Source: an uncultured Oceanospirillaceae bacterium (GTDB lineage Bacteria; Pseudomonadota; Gammaproteobacteria; Pseudomonadales; Balneatricaceae). From it: a stretch of DNA of 64,000 nt. Every line of letters begins with the position of its first letter. Position 1 is the first letter of the stretch. Positions 9,675-18,875 of this stretch are shown here, piece by piece. The DNA is taken from positions 62,001 through 126,000 of the forward strand of contig CAJXNY010000004.1 of NCBI GenBank assembly GCA_913057435.1. Direction: 5' to 3'. The notes beneath the pieces were generated by a model that was not told the DNA's origin, searched no databases, and saw only the letters and a list, made by a program, of their open reading frames with translations. A program made the translations under genes and the position numbers.

Positions 9675-10103
9675 TTAGATGTTCAGTTCTTTAGGCTGCT
9701 GTGCAGCGTGCGGATGTTCAGCACCAGCGTACACTTTCAGCTTGGAGTGCATAGCGCGACCCAGCGGTCCTTTAGGCAGCATGCCTTTAACCGCGATCTC
9801 GATTACGCGCTCCGGGAAAGTTGCGATCATTTTATCGAAAGATGTTTCTTTCAGACCACCAATGTAACCCGAGTGACGGTAGTAAATTTTATCAGTACGC
9901 TTTTTACCGGTTACGGCAACTTTTTCAGCGTTGATGATAACAATGTAATCACCAGTATCAACGTGCGGCGTGTATTCAGCTTTATGCTTACCACGCAGAC
10001 GACGAGCAATTTCAGTAGCCAGACGGCCCAGGGTTTTACCCTCAGCGTCGACAACGAACCAGTCGCGTTTTACTTCGGCCGGTTTAGCCGTAAATGTTTT
10101 CAT
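9675..10103 (-). CDS. rplM: 50S ribosomal protein L13
   Basis: A 142-residue L13 beginning [20 protein letters not shown] and containing [18 protein letters not shown] and [13 protein letters not shown], closely matching the E. coli protein. A GTG ten codons upstream (10133) is in frame but adds residues absent from the family, so the ATG at 10103 is preferred. It is first in rplM-rpsI. Confidence 0.98.
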   Translation of the reverse strand: MKTFTAKPAEVKRDWFVVDAEGKTLGRLATEIARRLRGKHKAEYTPHVDTGDYIVIINAEKVAVTGKKRTDKIYYRHSGYIGGLKETSFDKMIATFPERVIEIAVKGMLPKGPLGRAMHSKLKVYAGAEHPHAAQQPKELNI

Positions 10104-10169
10104 CGGTTTACCTATTAATTCCTCAGATCTCACTCGCCTTTTTAATTAAAAAGTTACGAACCGATCTGA

Positions 10170-10200
10170 CTTATAATTATTGGTTACCCGTTACAGTCAA
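10170..10200 (-). promoter_or_regulatory. Candidate sigma-70 promoter of rplM-rpsI
   Basis: TTGACT (10195-10200, 5 of 6 matches) and TATAAG (10170-10175, 5 of 6) on the minus strand, with a slightly long 19-bp spacer, lie about 65 bp before the L13 start. Confidence 0.4.
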
Positions 10201-10309
10201 AACTGTGCAAGATAACGATCAACAAATCTCAACCGGACAATCTCGACCAGTTGAGGGCGCGCATTGTACTCGACAGATATAAAAATGGCGAGCTTTTATG
10301 CACACTTTT

Positions 10310-11446
10310 TCAATCGGCCAGATCCACAGAGCCAGCTCTATGCTCACGGGCCAGATATTCATGGGACTGCATCTCCAGCAACCGTGACTGGGTTCGTTCG
10401 ATTTCGAACTCCAGCCGCCCTTCTGAATAGATCTGATGGATCGGCTGCTCTGCCGACAGAATCAGCTTGACGCCGCTATCATAGAACTCATCCACCATAT
10501 TGATAAAGCGACGAGCGGCATCATCGTTGTGACGGCCCAGCTGCGGCACACCCGACACCAGCACGGCGTGGTAAATTTTAGCCAGTTCGATGTAATCGTT
10601 CTGTGAACGTGGCCCTTCACACAGCTGGGAAAAGTCAAACCAGACCACATCTTCACAGCAGCGGCGACTGGTGATTTCACGGCCATTGACCTCAATCTGC
10701 TCAGCCTCAACCACTTCTTCAAGGTCTGGCGCCAGGCTCTCGAAACTGGTGTTCAAGCTTTCATCCGCCGTTTCATCCAGCGGCCAGTGGTACAGTTCAG
10801 CCTGCTCCAGCGCTCGCAAACGGTAATCAACACCGCCGTCAACGTTCAGCACCTTGGTGTATTTATTCAGCAGTGCAATGGCGGGCAGGAACCGCGCACG
10901 CTGCAGGCCATCTTTATACAGACCATCCGGCACGATATTAGAGGTTGCCACCAGTGATACGCCATTGGCGAACAGCTGCTCCAGCAGACCGGCCAGAATC
11001 ATCGCATCGGTGATATCCGAAACGAAGAACTCATCGAAACAGATAACCCGGCTTTCCTGGGCGAATTTCTTCCCAATCTCAACCAGCGGGTTAGGCGTAC
11101 CGTCGAGCAGTTTCAGCTCCTGGTGCACACGCTGCATAAAGCGGTGAAAATGGGTACGGGTTTTCTGCTCAAACGGCAGGCTGTCGTAGAAGGTATCCAT
11201 CAGATAGGTTTTACCGCGACCTACCCCACCCCAGAAATATAGCCCCAGCTCCGGCTCAACCGGCTCCGGCTTTTTGAACCGTCCGGTCAGGCGTCCCATC
11301 AGCCCTTTGGACTCAGGCTTGCGCTCAGCAGCGGCAACCAGATCATCATAAAGACGTTGCAGATTCTCAACAGCCATCTCCTGTGACGGGTCATAGGAGA
11401 AATCATCACGTTCAAGGTCTTTACGGTAGCGTTCTAAAGGGGTCAT
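10310..11446 (-). CDS. zapE: Cell-division AFG1-family ATPase ZapE
   Basis: ZapE is an AFG1-like P-loop ATPase that associates with the Z ring during constriction in E. coli. The protein (378 residues from ATG 11446, MTPLERYRKDLERDDF) carries a Walker A GGVGRGKT at 73-80, Walker B-like VICFDEFFVSD, and a later sensor segment LVATSNIVPDGLY. The start eight codons downstream of the longest frame is chosen because the AFG1 family begins with this PLxRYxxxL pattern. It stands alone between rplM and lrgB. Confidence 0.93.
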   Translation of the reverse strand: MTPLERYRKDLERDDFSYDPSQEMAVENLQRLYDDLVAAAERKPESKGLMGRLTGRFKKPEPVEPELGLYFWGGVGRGKTYLMDTFYDSLPFEQKTRTHFHRFMQRVHQELKLLDGTPNPLVEIGKKFAQESRVICFDEFFVSDITDAMILAGLLEQLFANGVSLVATSNIVPDGLYKDGLQRARFLPAIALLNKYTKVLNVDGGVDYRLRALEQAELYHWPLDETADESLNTSFESLAPDLEEVVEAEQIEVNGREITSRRCCEDVVWFDFSQLCEGPRSQNDYIELAKIYHAVLVSGVPQLGRHNDDAARRFINMVDEFYDSGVKLILSAEQPIHQIYSEGRLEFEIERTQSRLLEMQSHEYLAREHRAGSVDLAD

Positions 11447-11546
11447 GCTCGTCCACACAGTCCGGTACAAATTTGCCGCGCACTTTACCGCCCGTGTCGT
11501 TATTTAGCAAATGCGTAATAAGTCCAAACGTCGTAAATAAACAACC

Positions 11547-12278
11547 TTATCCAGCCGTAATTCCCAATAAAATCATCAAGTAAGGCAGTACAACAGCAGT
11601 AAACGCACCGGTCAGACCCATTGCCAGACCACTAAAGGCTCCCGCAACTGCACCATACTCAAACGCAAAGGCCGTCCCCATCGCATGGGCACTGACGCCC
11701 AGGGTAAAACCACGTACCGCCGGGTCATCAATTTTCAGCAAGCGGAACAGCGCAGGTGCCATCAGGCAGCCCAGCGCGCCAGTAATCAATACCAGCCCCG
11801 CTGCCAGCGAACCATAGCCACCGAGCTTATCCGCGACCTCAATCGCAATCGGCGAGGTCACCGATTTGGGGGCTAGTGACAGCACGGTGGTGATATCCGC
11901 GCCCATCAGCAAGGCAACCCCCACCGCACTGAGCGCTGCCGTCAATGCCCCGGCCATACAGCCCACCAGCAACGGCACCAGCAGATCACGCACCCGCGCC
12001 AGATTGTCGTATAGCGGAATCGCCAGTGCCACAATGGCCGGGCCCATCAGGAATTTCAGCAGCACTGCGCCTTCCATATACTGGTCGTAGCTTACATTCA
12101 CCAGCTTGAGCAGCACGATAATCACCGACAGTGACACGACAACCGGGTGCAGTAATGGCGTACGCCCACAACGCTGATTCAGCCAGCTGGCTGCCATAAA
12201 CACCGCAAGGGTTACGACCAGCCAGAGTACAGGTGCGGCAGCCAGCTGCTGCCAGAGGCTCAGTTGTCCAGACATCAC
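11547..12278 (-). CDS. lrgB: LrgB/CidB-family membrane protein
   Basis: A 243-residue polytopic membrane protein of the LrgB family (E. coli YohK type). Conserved segments include LKFLMGPAIVALAIPLYDN, SLAPKSVTSPIA and GVSAHAMGTAFAFE. These proteins act with LrgA partners; proposed roles range from holin-like control of autolysis to transport of small organic acids such as pyruvate or glycolate, and neither is proven here. Its start overlaps the lrgA stop by 4 bp (ATGA), so the pair is co-translated. Confidence 0.9.
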   Translation of the reverse strand: MMSGQLSLWQQLAAAPVLWLVVTLAVFMAASWLNQRCGRTPLLHPVVVSLSVIIVLLKLVNVSYDQYMEGAVLLKFLMGPAIVALAIPLYDNLARVRDLLVPLLVGCMAGALTAALSAVGVALLMGADITTVLSLAPKSVTSPIAIEVADKLGGYGSLAAGLVLITGALGCLMAPALFRLLKIDDPAVRGFTLGVSAHAMGTAFAFEYGAVAGAFSGLAMGLTGAFTAVVLPYLMILLGITAG

Positions 12279-12634
12279 AGAGTCTCCTTTTCAGCAGACT
12301 CAGGCTTTTTCAACCGCTCCATTAATAGCGCTGTCACCACAAATGTCACCAGAGTACTGAGTAACAGCGCCAGGCTAATCGCCAGCCAGTCACGGGCGAT
12401 CAGCTCAAAATGCACCATCAGCCCAACGCCCGAGGGCACCAGCATCAACGGTAGATACTTAAGCAAGCCCTCGCCTGCCGTACGTAAACCAGGGATGACC
12501 TCGCCATAGAACATCAGCCCCAGCAGCAGAATCAGCATCCCTACAACCGCTCCCGGCACGGGGATATCCAGCGCCAGCACCAGCGCTTCCCCCAGCAGCT
12601 GGCAGCTCAGAATAATCAGTAACCCTGGCAACAT
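12275..12634 (-). CDS. lrgA: CidA/LrgA-family holin-like membrane protein
   Basis: A 119-residue protein with four predicted membrane helices. It contains LGEALVLALDIPVPGAVVGM and LRTAGEGLLKYLPLMLVPSG, the standard LrgA/CidA core, and a charged C-terminus. It is the partner of the overlapping lrgB gene. No LytTR- or LysR-type regulator gene is next to the pair. Confidence 0.9.
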   Translation of the reverse strand: MLPGLLIILSCQLLGEALVLALDIPVPGAVVGMLILLLGLMFYGEVIPGLRTAGEGLLKYLPLMLVPSGVGLMVHFELIARDWLAISLALLLSTLVTFVVTALLMERLKKPESAEKETL

Positions 12635-12662
12635 CTCTTAATGGTCCTTCTATTAACAGGTT

Positions 12663-13250
12663 TCAGGCGTGGTTGAGCAGCAGATACAGCTGCCAGCCCA
12701 CCCAGCCAGCAAAGCCGAGAAACAGTACACCGCCAATCCGGTTAATCAGCACCACCGGTAATCGTGTCAGCAACACCCGCCCCGCCCAGACACCCAGCAA
12801 GGTCGTCGTAGCCAGCGCCAGGGTGCCGCCTAACCAGACGGGTAACGCGGCATTGACACCGCCCAGCCCCGCCATTGCGAGCTGCGTTTTATCGCCCAGT
12901 TCGGCCATAAAGATCAAGCCAAAAATAGACCAGACCAGGAAACGGCCAACCTTTGCTTCACCTTCATCACTGTCATCGTCGGCTTCACCGCGCAAGGCCA
13001 GCGCCCCAAACACAGTAAACAGGCCCATCACCGTGGCTAACACCAGCCACTGCGGTAACCAGGCCGCCGCTGCAGCACCCAGCGTCACGGCCAGCACATT
13101 AAGCACGGCAAAGGCAGCCACCGCACCCACCACAATGGGCAGCGCACGATAGCGGGCCGCCAGCGCCATACACACCAGCTGGCTCTTATCGCCAAACTCG
13201 GCACCCAGCACCAGCAAAAAGCTATTTAGAACGGTTGGTAGATCATCCAC
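12663..13250 (-). CDS. GDT1/TMEM165 (UPF0016) family cation transporter
   Basis: A 195-residue membrane protein with two copies of the family motif E-x-G-D-K-(S/T)-Q: EFGDKSQL near residue 18 and ELGDKTQL near 117, separated by a hydrophilic acidic loop (EADDDSDEGEA). Bacterial members export Mn2+ (MneA type); eukaryotic ones exchange Mn2+/Ca2+ for protons. The start is a GTG at 13250, since the nearby ATG at 13246 is out of frame. A stable inverted repeat overlaps this start (13249-13297). Confidence 0.9.
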   Translation of the reverse strand: MDDLPTVLNSFLLVLGAEFGDKSQLVCMALAARYRALPIVVGAVAAFAVLNVLAVTLGAAAAAWLPQWLVLATVMGLFTVFGALALRGEADDDSDEGEAKVGRFLVWSIFGLIFMAELGDKTQLAMAGLGGVNAALPVWLGGTLALATTTLLGVWAGRVLLTRLPVVLINRIGGVLFLGFAGWVGWQLYLLLNHA

Positions 13251-13297
13251 GACACAGCATCCCGCACTGAGTAAAGTGCGCGATTGTACTGTGTCGT
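13249..13297 (-). promoter_or_regulatory. Nested inverted repeat over the GDT1 start
   Basis: Outer 9-bp arms ACGACACAG (13249-13257) and CTGTGTCGT (13289-13297) enclose inner arms CGCACT (13263-13268) and AGTGCG (13275-13280). In the minus-strand RNA the 3' outer arm reaches into the GTG start codon. A TACAAT, close to a -10 box, lies inside the repeat, so it could be an operator or an mRNA hairpin. Confidence 0.55.
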
Positions 13298-13466
13298 CAA
13301 GGGGAAAGGGAGATACGGACGGGTTAGCGGGTTACCCCGGCAGCGCACAGCTGTTCAATCTCGGCAGTTACCGACCAGAATCAGCTCGGCGGACTGGGGT
13401 TGCTTTACCACTACCAGTATTTAGACCTGCCCATCACCAGAGCTTCGCTCTTTTGCCTACTATTTA

Positions 13467-14180
13467 TTAAAGCGGCAATGCAACCCAGCTCAACCACTGC
13501 TGTCCAGGTAGTTTACAAAGCTGCCCTTGGAGTACCCTGCCCTGCCGTAATGCCGGACTCAGATCCTGTTCCAACCGGAAGCCGACCAGCCCGGCCTCAC
13601 CATCGAGCCGCTGCACGCTGACCGCCTCAAAACCGAAAAAACGTTGTATCTGGGGATAGGCAGCCTTATAGAAGCTCTCTTTGAGAGAAAAAATCTGCGT
13701 CAGTAGGTCAGGCTCCACTGCGTTGCCCGTGCCAAAGCGTTGCTGTTCGTCCTGAGTGAGAATACGACTGGCCACGTTGGCGGCTGTCTTATCGCTCATC
13801 CGGGCTTCGAGATCCAGACCGATGTAATACTGCTGCGACACCGCCGCTATCGCGACGCCTTTACTGTGGCTGATACTGCCATAGACTCCGGCAGGCCATT
13901 GCGGACTGCGGTCGGGATTAATAACGGGCTGCTGCACAGGTAATCCAGCGATTTTCAGAGCTTGCATAGCACAGTAGCGCCCGGCGATAAATTCGGCCTG
14001 ACGCTTGGCTACCGCCCGACCCAGGCTCTGCGGTAGCACCACGGCCAGCCCGTGCTCATCCCCAGGCTGATAAACCGTCGAGTCAAACGACACCATGGCG
14101 CTGCTGAAGCCCGCTTCGGTCAACGTGCTAACCGGCTGTGGTCGCTGAATAAATACTGGAGTCTGATTATGCGCTGGCAT
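13467..14180 (-). CDS. 4'-phosphopantetheinyl transferase, EntD/Sfp superfamily
   Basis: This enzyme would transfer 4'-phosphopantetheine from CoA to a carrier-protein serine. The three family motifs are visible: P1-like SPQWPAGVYGSISHSKG, the metal-binding P2 GLDLEAR near residue 135, and P3 FSLKESFYKA near 180. The N-terminal region resembles EntD (R-Q-A-E-F-xx-GR-xxA). At 237 residues it is a typical EntD-type enzyme. No NRPS or PKS gene is adjacent, so its substrate is not shown by context. Confidence 0.88.
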   Translation of the reverse strand: MPAHNQTPVFIQRPQPVSTLTEAGFSSAMVSFDSTVYQPGDEHGLAVVLPQSLGRAVAKRQAEFIAGRYCAMQALKIAGLPVQQPVINPDRSPQWPAGVYGSISHSKGVAIAAVSQQYYIGLDLEARMSDKTAANVASRILTQDEQQRFGTGNAVEPDLLTQIFSLKESFYKAAYPQIQRFFGFEAVSVQRLDGEAGLVGFRLEQDLSPALRQGRVLQGQLCKLPGQQWLSWVALPL

Positions 14181-14272
14181 CGGCTGGTCCTGTTTTCAGT
14201 GATCAGTCGGCGGTCTGTCGTCCGCCGGGCGGCAACCATAACATGACAGAGCCCCGACCAGGCAACGCCCTC

Positions 14273-14413
14273 CTACCGCACCTGAAACTCAGCCAGTGTC
14301 TGGCAGATGTGACCATCACCAGGGAAACGTTGCTGTAGTTGTTGCAGCAACGTGATAGCGACTTTTAGCTGACCGCCCAGTCCGGTACAGTAACCGCTTA
14401 CATTTTCCGTCAC
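14273..14413 (-). other. Possible 46-codon remnant or small ORF
   Basis: A GTG-initiated frame (MTENVSGYCTGLGGQ..., ending TLAEFQVR) fills most of the gap between the phosphopantetheinyl transferase and the SPOR-like gene. Composition is protein-like with genome-typical codons and two cysteines, but there is no ribosome-binding site and no recognised homology. It may be the decayed 3' end of a lost gene. Confidence 0.15.
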
Positions 14414-14439
14414 TTATTCACAGACAAGAGAGGGCTAGC

Positions 14440-14931
14440 GTGGCCAAACTGGGGTTTGTTTTACTGGTGTTATTGTTTGGAACCTGCAGCTTTATTGCCG
14501 GGGTGGTTGCCCCGACTGAGATCTCCAAGCCGGTACGCCGGTTTGCCCAGGTACAGTATGAACGCTGGTATCCGCCCGAGGCGGAGGTCGCGCTGGACGA
14601 GCTGGCAGCACAGATCGATCCGCTGGCCGCTAAAGCGGTGGATTACAGCAGCCTGATTCAGACTCCCGAGCTGGCCGGTCAGCTCGGCATTCAGGTCGGC
14701 CTGTATAGCTCGCAGAATGAAGCCCAGGTGCTGCAGTCAGAACTGCTCCAGCTGAAACTGCCCGCCAGCGCGATCCCGGTCAGAATTGCGGGCAGTTTCA
14801 GCTGGATACTGCTGGCCACCGGCCCTTACCCGGATGCTCAGCAGGCCCGGCTCAGTGTCGCCCGACTGCGCACTCTGTTCGGCTACGACCGCAGCTTTGA
14901 TCTGATCCGCTGGCCAGAAAAAGCCAAATAA
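14440..14931 (+). CDS. Membrane-anchored SPOR-like protein
   Basis: A 163-residue protein with one N-terminal membrane helix (residues 4-25), a short linker and a C-terminal domain of about 75 residues. That domain starts GIQVGLYSSQNEAQVLQSEL and contains VRIAGSFSWILLATGPYPD, the strand-helix-strand pattern of SPOR domains, which bind denuded glycan at division septa. GTG start with AGAGGG 7 nt upstream. The SPOR assignment rests on pattern alone; it has no operon partner. Confidence 0.6.
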   Translation: MAKLGFVLLVLLFGTCSFIAGVVAPTEISKPVRRFAQVQYERWYPPEAEVALDELAAQIDPLAAKAVDYSSLIQTPELAGQLGIQVGLYSSQNEAQVLQSELLQLKLPASAIPVRIAGSFSWILLATGPYPDAQQARLSVARLRTLFGYDRSFDLIRWPEKAK

Positions 14932-15053
14932 ACCACTAACTCTCGTCTAGAAATAAACATGGCCGAATCTGTCCCATACTGGTCCGACCATGGACTCACC
15001 CCTGGCTTCTGAGCACGCTAAAGTAGCTTCTATCAATCACAGAGGAAGCTACC

Positions 15054-15593
15054 ATGACTCATACCGCCCTGCTTGCCATCGATGTACAGGAATCCTTTAA
15101 GCAGCGTGATTACTGGCAGGAAAATGATTTCACCGGCTATGCCGAACGGCAGAATCAGTTAATCAGTGCTGCCCGTCAACAGAACTGGCCCGTCGTTTTT
15201 GTGCTGCATAACGAAGCACAAGGTGTGTTCTCACCGGAGTCCGGTTTCGTCCGGGTAATGGACTTTGCCGATAAACAGGCCGATGATCCCGTATTCAATA
15301 AACATGTGCACAACGCCCTGCTTGGCAGCGGTCTGCATGAATGGCTGCAGGCCCGTGACATTACCCGGCTGGTGATCAGTGGCATCCGTACCGAGCAGTG
15401 CTGCGAAACCACCACCCGCGTCGCCAGCGATCTGGGCTATGAGGTGGAGTTTGTACTGGATGCCACCCTGACTTTCCCGATGGTCCACCCGCACAGCGGC
15501 GACACCGTGTCGGCAGCAGCGATCCGCGCCCACACCGCGCTGGTGCTGGACAAACGTTTTGCCCGCATCCGTAAAGTCGCCGATTACCTGTAA
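15054..15593 (+). CDS. Isochorismatase-family cysteine hydrolase
   Basis: A 179-residue alpha/beta hydrolase of the isochorismatase/nicotinamidase superfamily. The presumed catalytic triad is Asp10 (LLAIDVQESF), the lysine of FNKHVHNAL and the nucleophile Cys in SGIRTEQCCETT. The substrate cannot be told from sequence; nicotinamide, isochorismate and other amides are used by relatives. A strong SD (GAGGAAG) precedes the ATG. It lies upstream of a GlxA-like regulator on the same strand, a pairing often seen when the regulator controls the hydrolase. Confidence 0.88.
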   Translation: MTHTALLAIDVQESFKQRDYWQENDFTGYAERQNQLISAARQQNWPVVFVLHNEAQGVFSPESGFVRVMDFADKQADDPVFNKHVHNALLGSGLHEWLQARDITRLVISGIRTEQCCETTTRVASDLGYEVEFVLDATLTFPMVHPHSGDTVSAAAIRAHTALVLDKRFARIRKVADYL

Positions 15594-15709
15594 CGGTACC
15601 CTTGCCAGATCGCTATGCTCTTGTGGGTCTGCTGTCCTCAGCGGGAAGAATCGGCAGCAGACTCACATTGGATATAACACCAGCCCCTTATCATGGAAGC
15701 TGAACCACC

Positions 15710-16681
15710 ATGCACACCCCGCGCAATATCTATCTGCTGGTACTGCCTCGGGTCCACCTGCTGGACCTGGCCGCCCCGGCGCAGATCTTCGCCCACCCCT
15801 CACTGGCAGGCCGGGTCAGACTGCGCTACATCTCCACTCAGCCCGAGGTCGATTCACAACAGGGCCTGCAGCTGGCGCGGCTGGAACCCCTGCCTGCACA
15901 GCTGGGTGCCAACGACTGGCTGCTGCTGATCGGCACCAGCCGGTTGAATCAGCATCTGCATGAAGCCGATTACCAGCAGGCCATTGAATGGCTGCGCCAG
16001 TGTGGTGGTCAGAGTGAATTGCTGGCGGGTATTTGCTCCGGCACCCTGCTGGCAGCCCGCGCCGGACTGCTCGATGGCCGCCGCTGCACTACCCATCACG
16101 ATCTCACCGACAGCCTGCGTCAGCTGGCCCCCGCCGCACTGGTGCAGGATGACTGCATCTTTATCGCCGACAGCAATGTCTGGACCAGTGCAGGAATCAC
16201 CACCGGGCTGGATCTGTGTCTGCAACTGGTCGCCGATCACTGGGGCCAGGACACCGCCGTGACCATCGCCCGTGAAATGGTGCTTTACCAGCGCCGCTCT
16301 GGCCACGAACAGCAGCTCAGTTTCTGGCTCAATCACCGCAACCATATCCAGACCCGCATCCATGCAGTGCAGGATCAGATTATGGCGCAACCCGGCCAGC
16401 GCTGGACCATGGCCGAGCTGGCCAGCCAGGTTCATCTCAGTGAACGTCATCTGCGACGGCTGTTTCAGCAGGCGACCGGGCAAAGCCTGCAGGACTATCT
16501 ACAACAGGCCCGAATAGAACTGGCCCGCCAGCTGCTGGAACAGACCCGTCTGCCACTGGCCGATATCGCCGAACGCTGTGGTTTCCAGGCCGAGCGCAGC
16601 CTGCGTCGCAGCTGGGCCCGCTGGCAGCAGGGGACACCCAGCCGTTATCGGCGTACGCTGCAGGTATGCCCTGATGAATAA
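15710..16681 (+). CDS. GlxA-type AraC family transcriptional regulator
   Basis: A 323-residue regulator with an N-terminal DJ-1/PfpI (class I amidotransferase-like) domain at about 5-190, including LAGICSGTLLAARAGLLDGR with the conserved nucleophile-elbow Cys. A C-terminal AraC helix-turn-helix pair (about 225-320) includes MAELASQVHLSERHLRRLFQ and LADIAERCGFQAERSLRRSW. Regulators of this architecture control small catabolic operons; the isochorismatase gene just upstream is the best target candidate. An Ap4A phosphorylase gene follows 15 bp later. Confidence 0.9.
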   Translation: MHTPRNIYLLVLPRVHLLDLAAPAQIFAHPSLAGRVRLRYISTQPEVDSQQGLQLARLEPLPAQLGANDWLLLIGTSRLNQHLHEADYQQAIEWLRQCGGQSELLAGICSGTLLAARAGLLDGRRCTTHHDLTDSLRQLAPAALVQDDCIFIADSNVWTSAGITTGLDLCLQLVADHWGQDTAVTIAREMVLYQRRSGHEQQLSFWLNHRNHIQTRIHAVQDQIMAQPGQRWTMAELASQVHLSERHLRRLFQQATGQSLQDYLQQARIELARQLLEQTRLPLADIAERCGFQAERSLRRSWARWQQGTPSRYRRTLQVCPDE

Positions 16682-16696
16682 CCCGTTGAGGTTTCT

Positions 16697-17560
16697 ATGG
16701 TCACCCCACTCTGGCCCCGGCTGATCGCCACCACCACCCACGCACTGGCCAGCGGCACACTGCAACCGATCGGCACTCAGCCCACACTGATCACCGAACA
16801 CGACGTCCCTTTTCTGATCCGCACCCTGGACACCCTCAAACGTAAAGACGATGCCCAGCGACGGTTGCAGCAAGCGGGCAACACGCAGCGCAACCCCTTT
16901 TTGCCCTGGGACCCGGCACTGTGGCTATGTAATCTCAGCCCCAGCCATCACGCCCTGCTGAACAAATTCAATGTCATCGACCACCATCTGTTAATCGTCA
17001 CCCGTGACTTTGAGTCCCAGCTCAGCCCCCTCAACTACAACGACTTCCACGCCCTGGCTCTGTGCCTGCAGCAAATCGACGGGCTGGGCTTTTATAACGG
17101 CGGCCCTTTCGCTGGAGCAAGCCAGCCTCACAAACACCTGCAACTGATCCCCCTGCCGATGACCCCCTGCGCCGAACTGCCCTTTTCCCCGCTGCTGGCC
17201 AGACTACAGGGCGACCAGCCACAACCGTGTCCGGGCCTGCTCTTTAACCACCGCGCTCTGGCCCTGCCCGCCGAGCTGTTTAATGACCCGCAACAGACCG
17301 CCGACAGACTGCTGTTTTACCACCAGCAACTGCAAGCCACACTGAACCTCAATCCGAATAACGCTGCAGAAAAAAAACCAGCCTTTAACCTGCTGATCAC
17401 TCGGCGCTGGATGCTGCTGGTGCCCCGCCATCAGGAAAGCATTATCGGTATCTCATTGAATGCACTGGCCTTTAGCGGCGCAGTTTTACTGAGGAATAAA
17501 GCACAGCTGGCGGAATTAAAGCGCTACGGATTGATGCGGGGGTTGATGGATGTGTGTTGA
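16697..17560 (+). CDS. Ap4A phosphorylase (ATP adenylyltransferase)
   Basis: This enzyme phosphorolyses diadenosine tetraphosphate to ADP and ATP, removing an alarmone-like nucleotide. The 287-residue protein belongs to the HIT superfamily: an N-terminal Ap4A phosphorylase domain with FNVIDHHLLIVTRDFE, then QPHKHLQLIPLP with the HxHxQ catalytic motif at about 145-149, then a C-terminal domain with NLLITRRWMLLVPR. GAGG precedes the ATG at good spacing. It probably shares a transcript with the upstream regulator gene. Confidence 0.9.
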   Translation: MVTPLWPRLIATTTHALASGTLQPIGTQPTLITEHDVPFLIRTLDTLKRKDDAQRRLQQAGNTQRNPFLPWDPALWLCNLSPSHHALLNKFNVIDHHLLIVTRDFESQLSPLNYNDFHALALCLQQIDGLGFYNGGPFAGASQPHKHLQLIPLPMTPCAELPFSPLLARLQGDQPQPCPGLLFNHRALALPAELFNDPQQTADRLLFYHQQLQATLNLNPNNAAEKKPAFNLLITRRWMLLVPRHQESIIGISLNALAFSGAVLLRNKAQLAELKRYGLMRGLMDVC

Positions 17561-17650
17561 CTATACCGGCCCTATGAAAAGCCGGGGCTGCCTGAGCACC
17601 ACCGGTATGCAGAGGCCCAGGCAACAGATTACCGGCTGGTCGGTATACGC

Positions 17651-18106
17651 CTAGCCGGCCACTGTTTCGACAGTTTCCAGATTCAGCGTCACCGGAGTAC
17701 GGTTCGCCAGGTTATCAGACACCGGACAACGGTTTTCAACCTGTGCCAGCCAGCTGTCCAGCGTGGCCTGATCCGCGTCAGCATCCACGATCACTTCAAC
17801 GTTGATCGCTTTATAGCCAGCCCGGTCGGTGGTGGCTTTACCAAACAGTCGATCCGGGTTGAGTTCACCGGAGGCATTAATCTGCAGGCTGTTGATGGTA
17901 AAAGCCATTTCACTGGCAATCAGGTGGCCCATCACATTGAGGCAACCCAGCAATGCCGTGAGCTCATACTCCACTGGATTCGGCCCACGGTTCTCACCAC
18001 CCAGGGCTGGTGGTTCATCAACGATCATCGTGAAATCGCGCGCTTTTACGGCAATCCGGCTGGCGGATTCAGAGCGCCCGGAAACGCTGAATTTTAGATC
18101 TGACAT
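17651..18106 (-). CDS. OsmC/Ohr-family protein
   Basis: A 151-residue OsmC-fold protein. The family layout is clear: NPVEYELTALLGCLNVMG with the first conserved Cys near residue 50, and VENRCPVSDNLANRTPV with the second near 125. These two cysteines form the peroxidatic site in OsmC and Ohr. It resembles YhfA-like OsmC proteins more than true Ohr, so organic peroxide reduction is possible but not certain. The ATG at 18106 is chosen; upstream residues of the longer frame are not family-like. It stands alone and convergent with the Ap4A gene. Confidence 0.88.
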   Translation of the reverse strand: MSDLKFSVSGRSESASRIAVKARDFTMIVDEPPALGGENRGPNPVEYELTALLGCLNVMGHLIASEMAFTINSLQINASGELNPDRLFGKATTDRAGYKAINVEVIVDADADQATLDSWLAQVENRCPVSDNLANRTPVTLNLETVETVAG

Positions 18107-18396
18107 CTGAAAAGTCCCTGTCGGTCTTTTATAAAAAATGCAACAGCACGGCACAATACCCTGCCCAGTAAGCACTCAGCGTAACATGGAAAAACCCTGG
18201 CTTAATTCACTTACTTTGATATAAAACAGTGACATCAACATTCAACAGCGGTCAGAAACACGTCTGACAAGGGTATCGACTATGTTGAGTACTACCTCGG
18301 TAACCATATGAAATATGTAAATTAAATCAAACGTATGATCTAAAATCCGGTTAATGCATGGACACTCAACCGCTGAGCATATGTAAGGGATATACA

Positions 18397-18861
18397 ATGA
18401 CAGATCAGATCGAACAGACACACTACAACCAACTGAGCGACAAGCTGGAACAAGCGGTAATGCACCTTATCGCATTGATACCGTCCGATAGCAGCATTCA
18501 GGTTGTGGCACGTTTTGATGACCAGGTAGTGCAACAGGCAACGCAGATTGCACAAAGTATCGATCAATTTTTTACCCGCCTGCTCTACCTCGCTGCTGAA
18601 CAGCGTACATACCGTGGCTCACAGCACAGCTACCTTGAGATCAGCGTGGCGTTGACGGCGCTTAAGCGGCAACAGGAAATACGCCCACTGAATGATCTCA
18701 GCTTGCGACAGAGCGAACTGGCGCTGGAGCTATGGCAACAGGATCGGCTACAGCACCAGAATAGCGATGGCATAACCGACTTCTTCATTCAGCGCCACCG
18801 ATCGCATTACCAACAGCTGATGCATGCACTCATGCAAGGCGAACAGGCCAAGCCTGCCTGA
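18397..18861 (+). CDS. Unrecognised soluble helical protein, gene 1 of 2
   Basis: A 154-residue protein of no family I recognise. It is predicted to be almost entirely helical, rich in Gln and Leu, with no signal peptide or membrane segment. ATG 18397 is preferred over the in-frame ATG at 18358 because AAGGGA lies 7 nt upstream. The next gene starts 14 bp after its stop, so the two probably form one operon. Confidence 0.7.
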   Translation: MTDQIEQTHYNQLSDKLEQAVMHLIALIPSDSSIQVVARFDDQVVQQATQIAQSIDQFFTRLLYLAAEQRTYRGSQHSYLEISVALTALKRQQEIRPLNDLSLRQSELALELWQQDRLQHQNSDGITDFFIQRHRSHYQQLMHALMQGEQAKPA

Positions 18862-18875
18862 CTACTGGAGCCACT

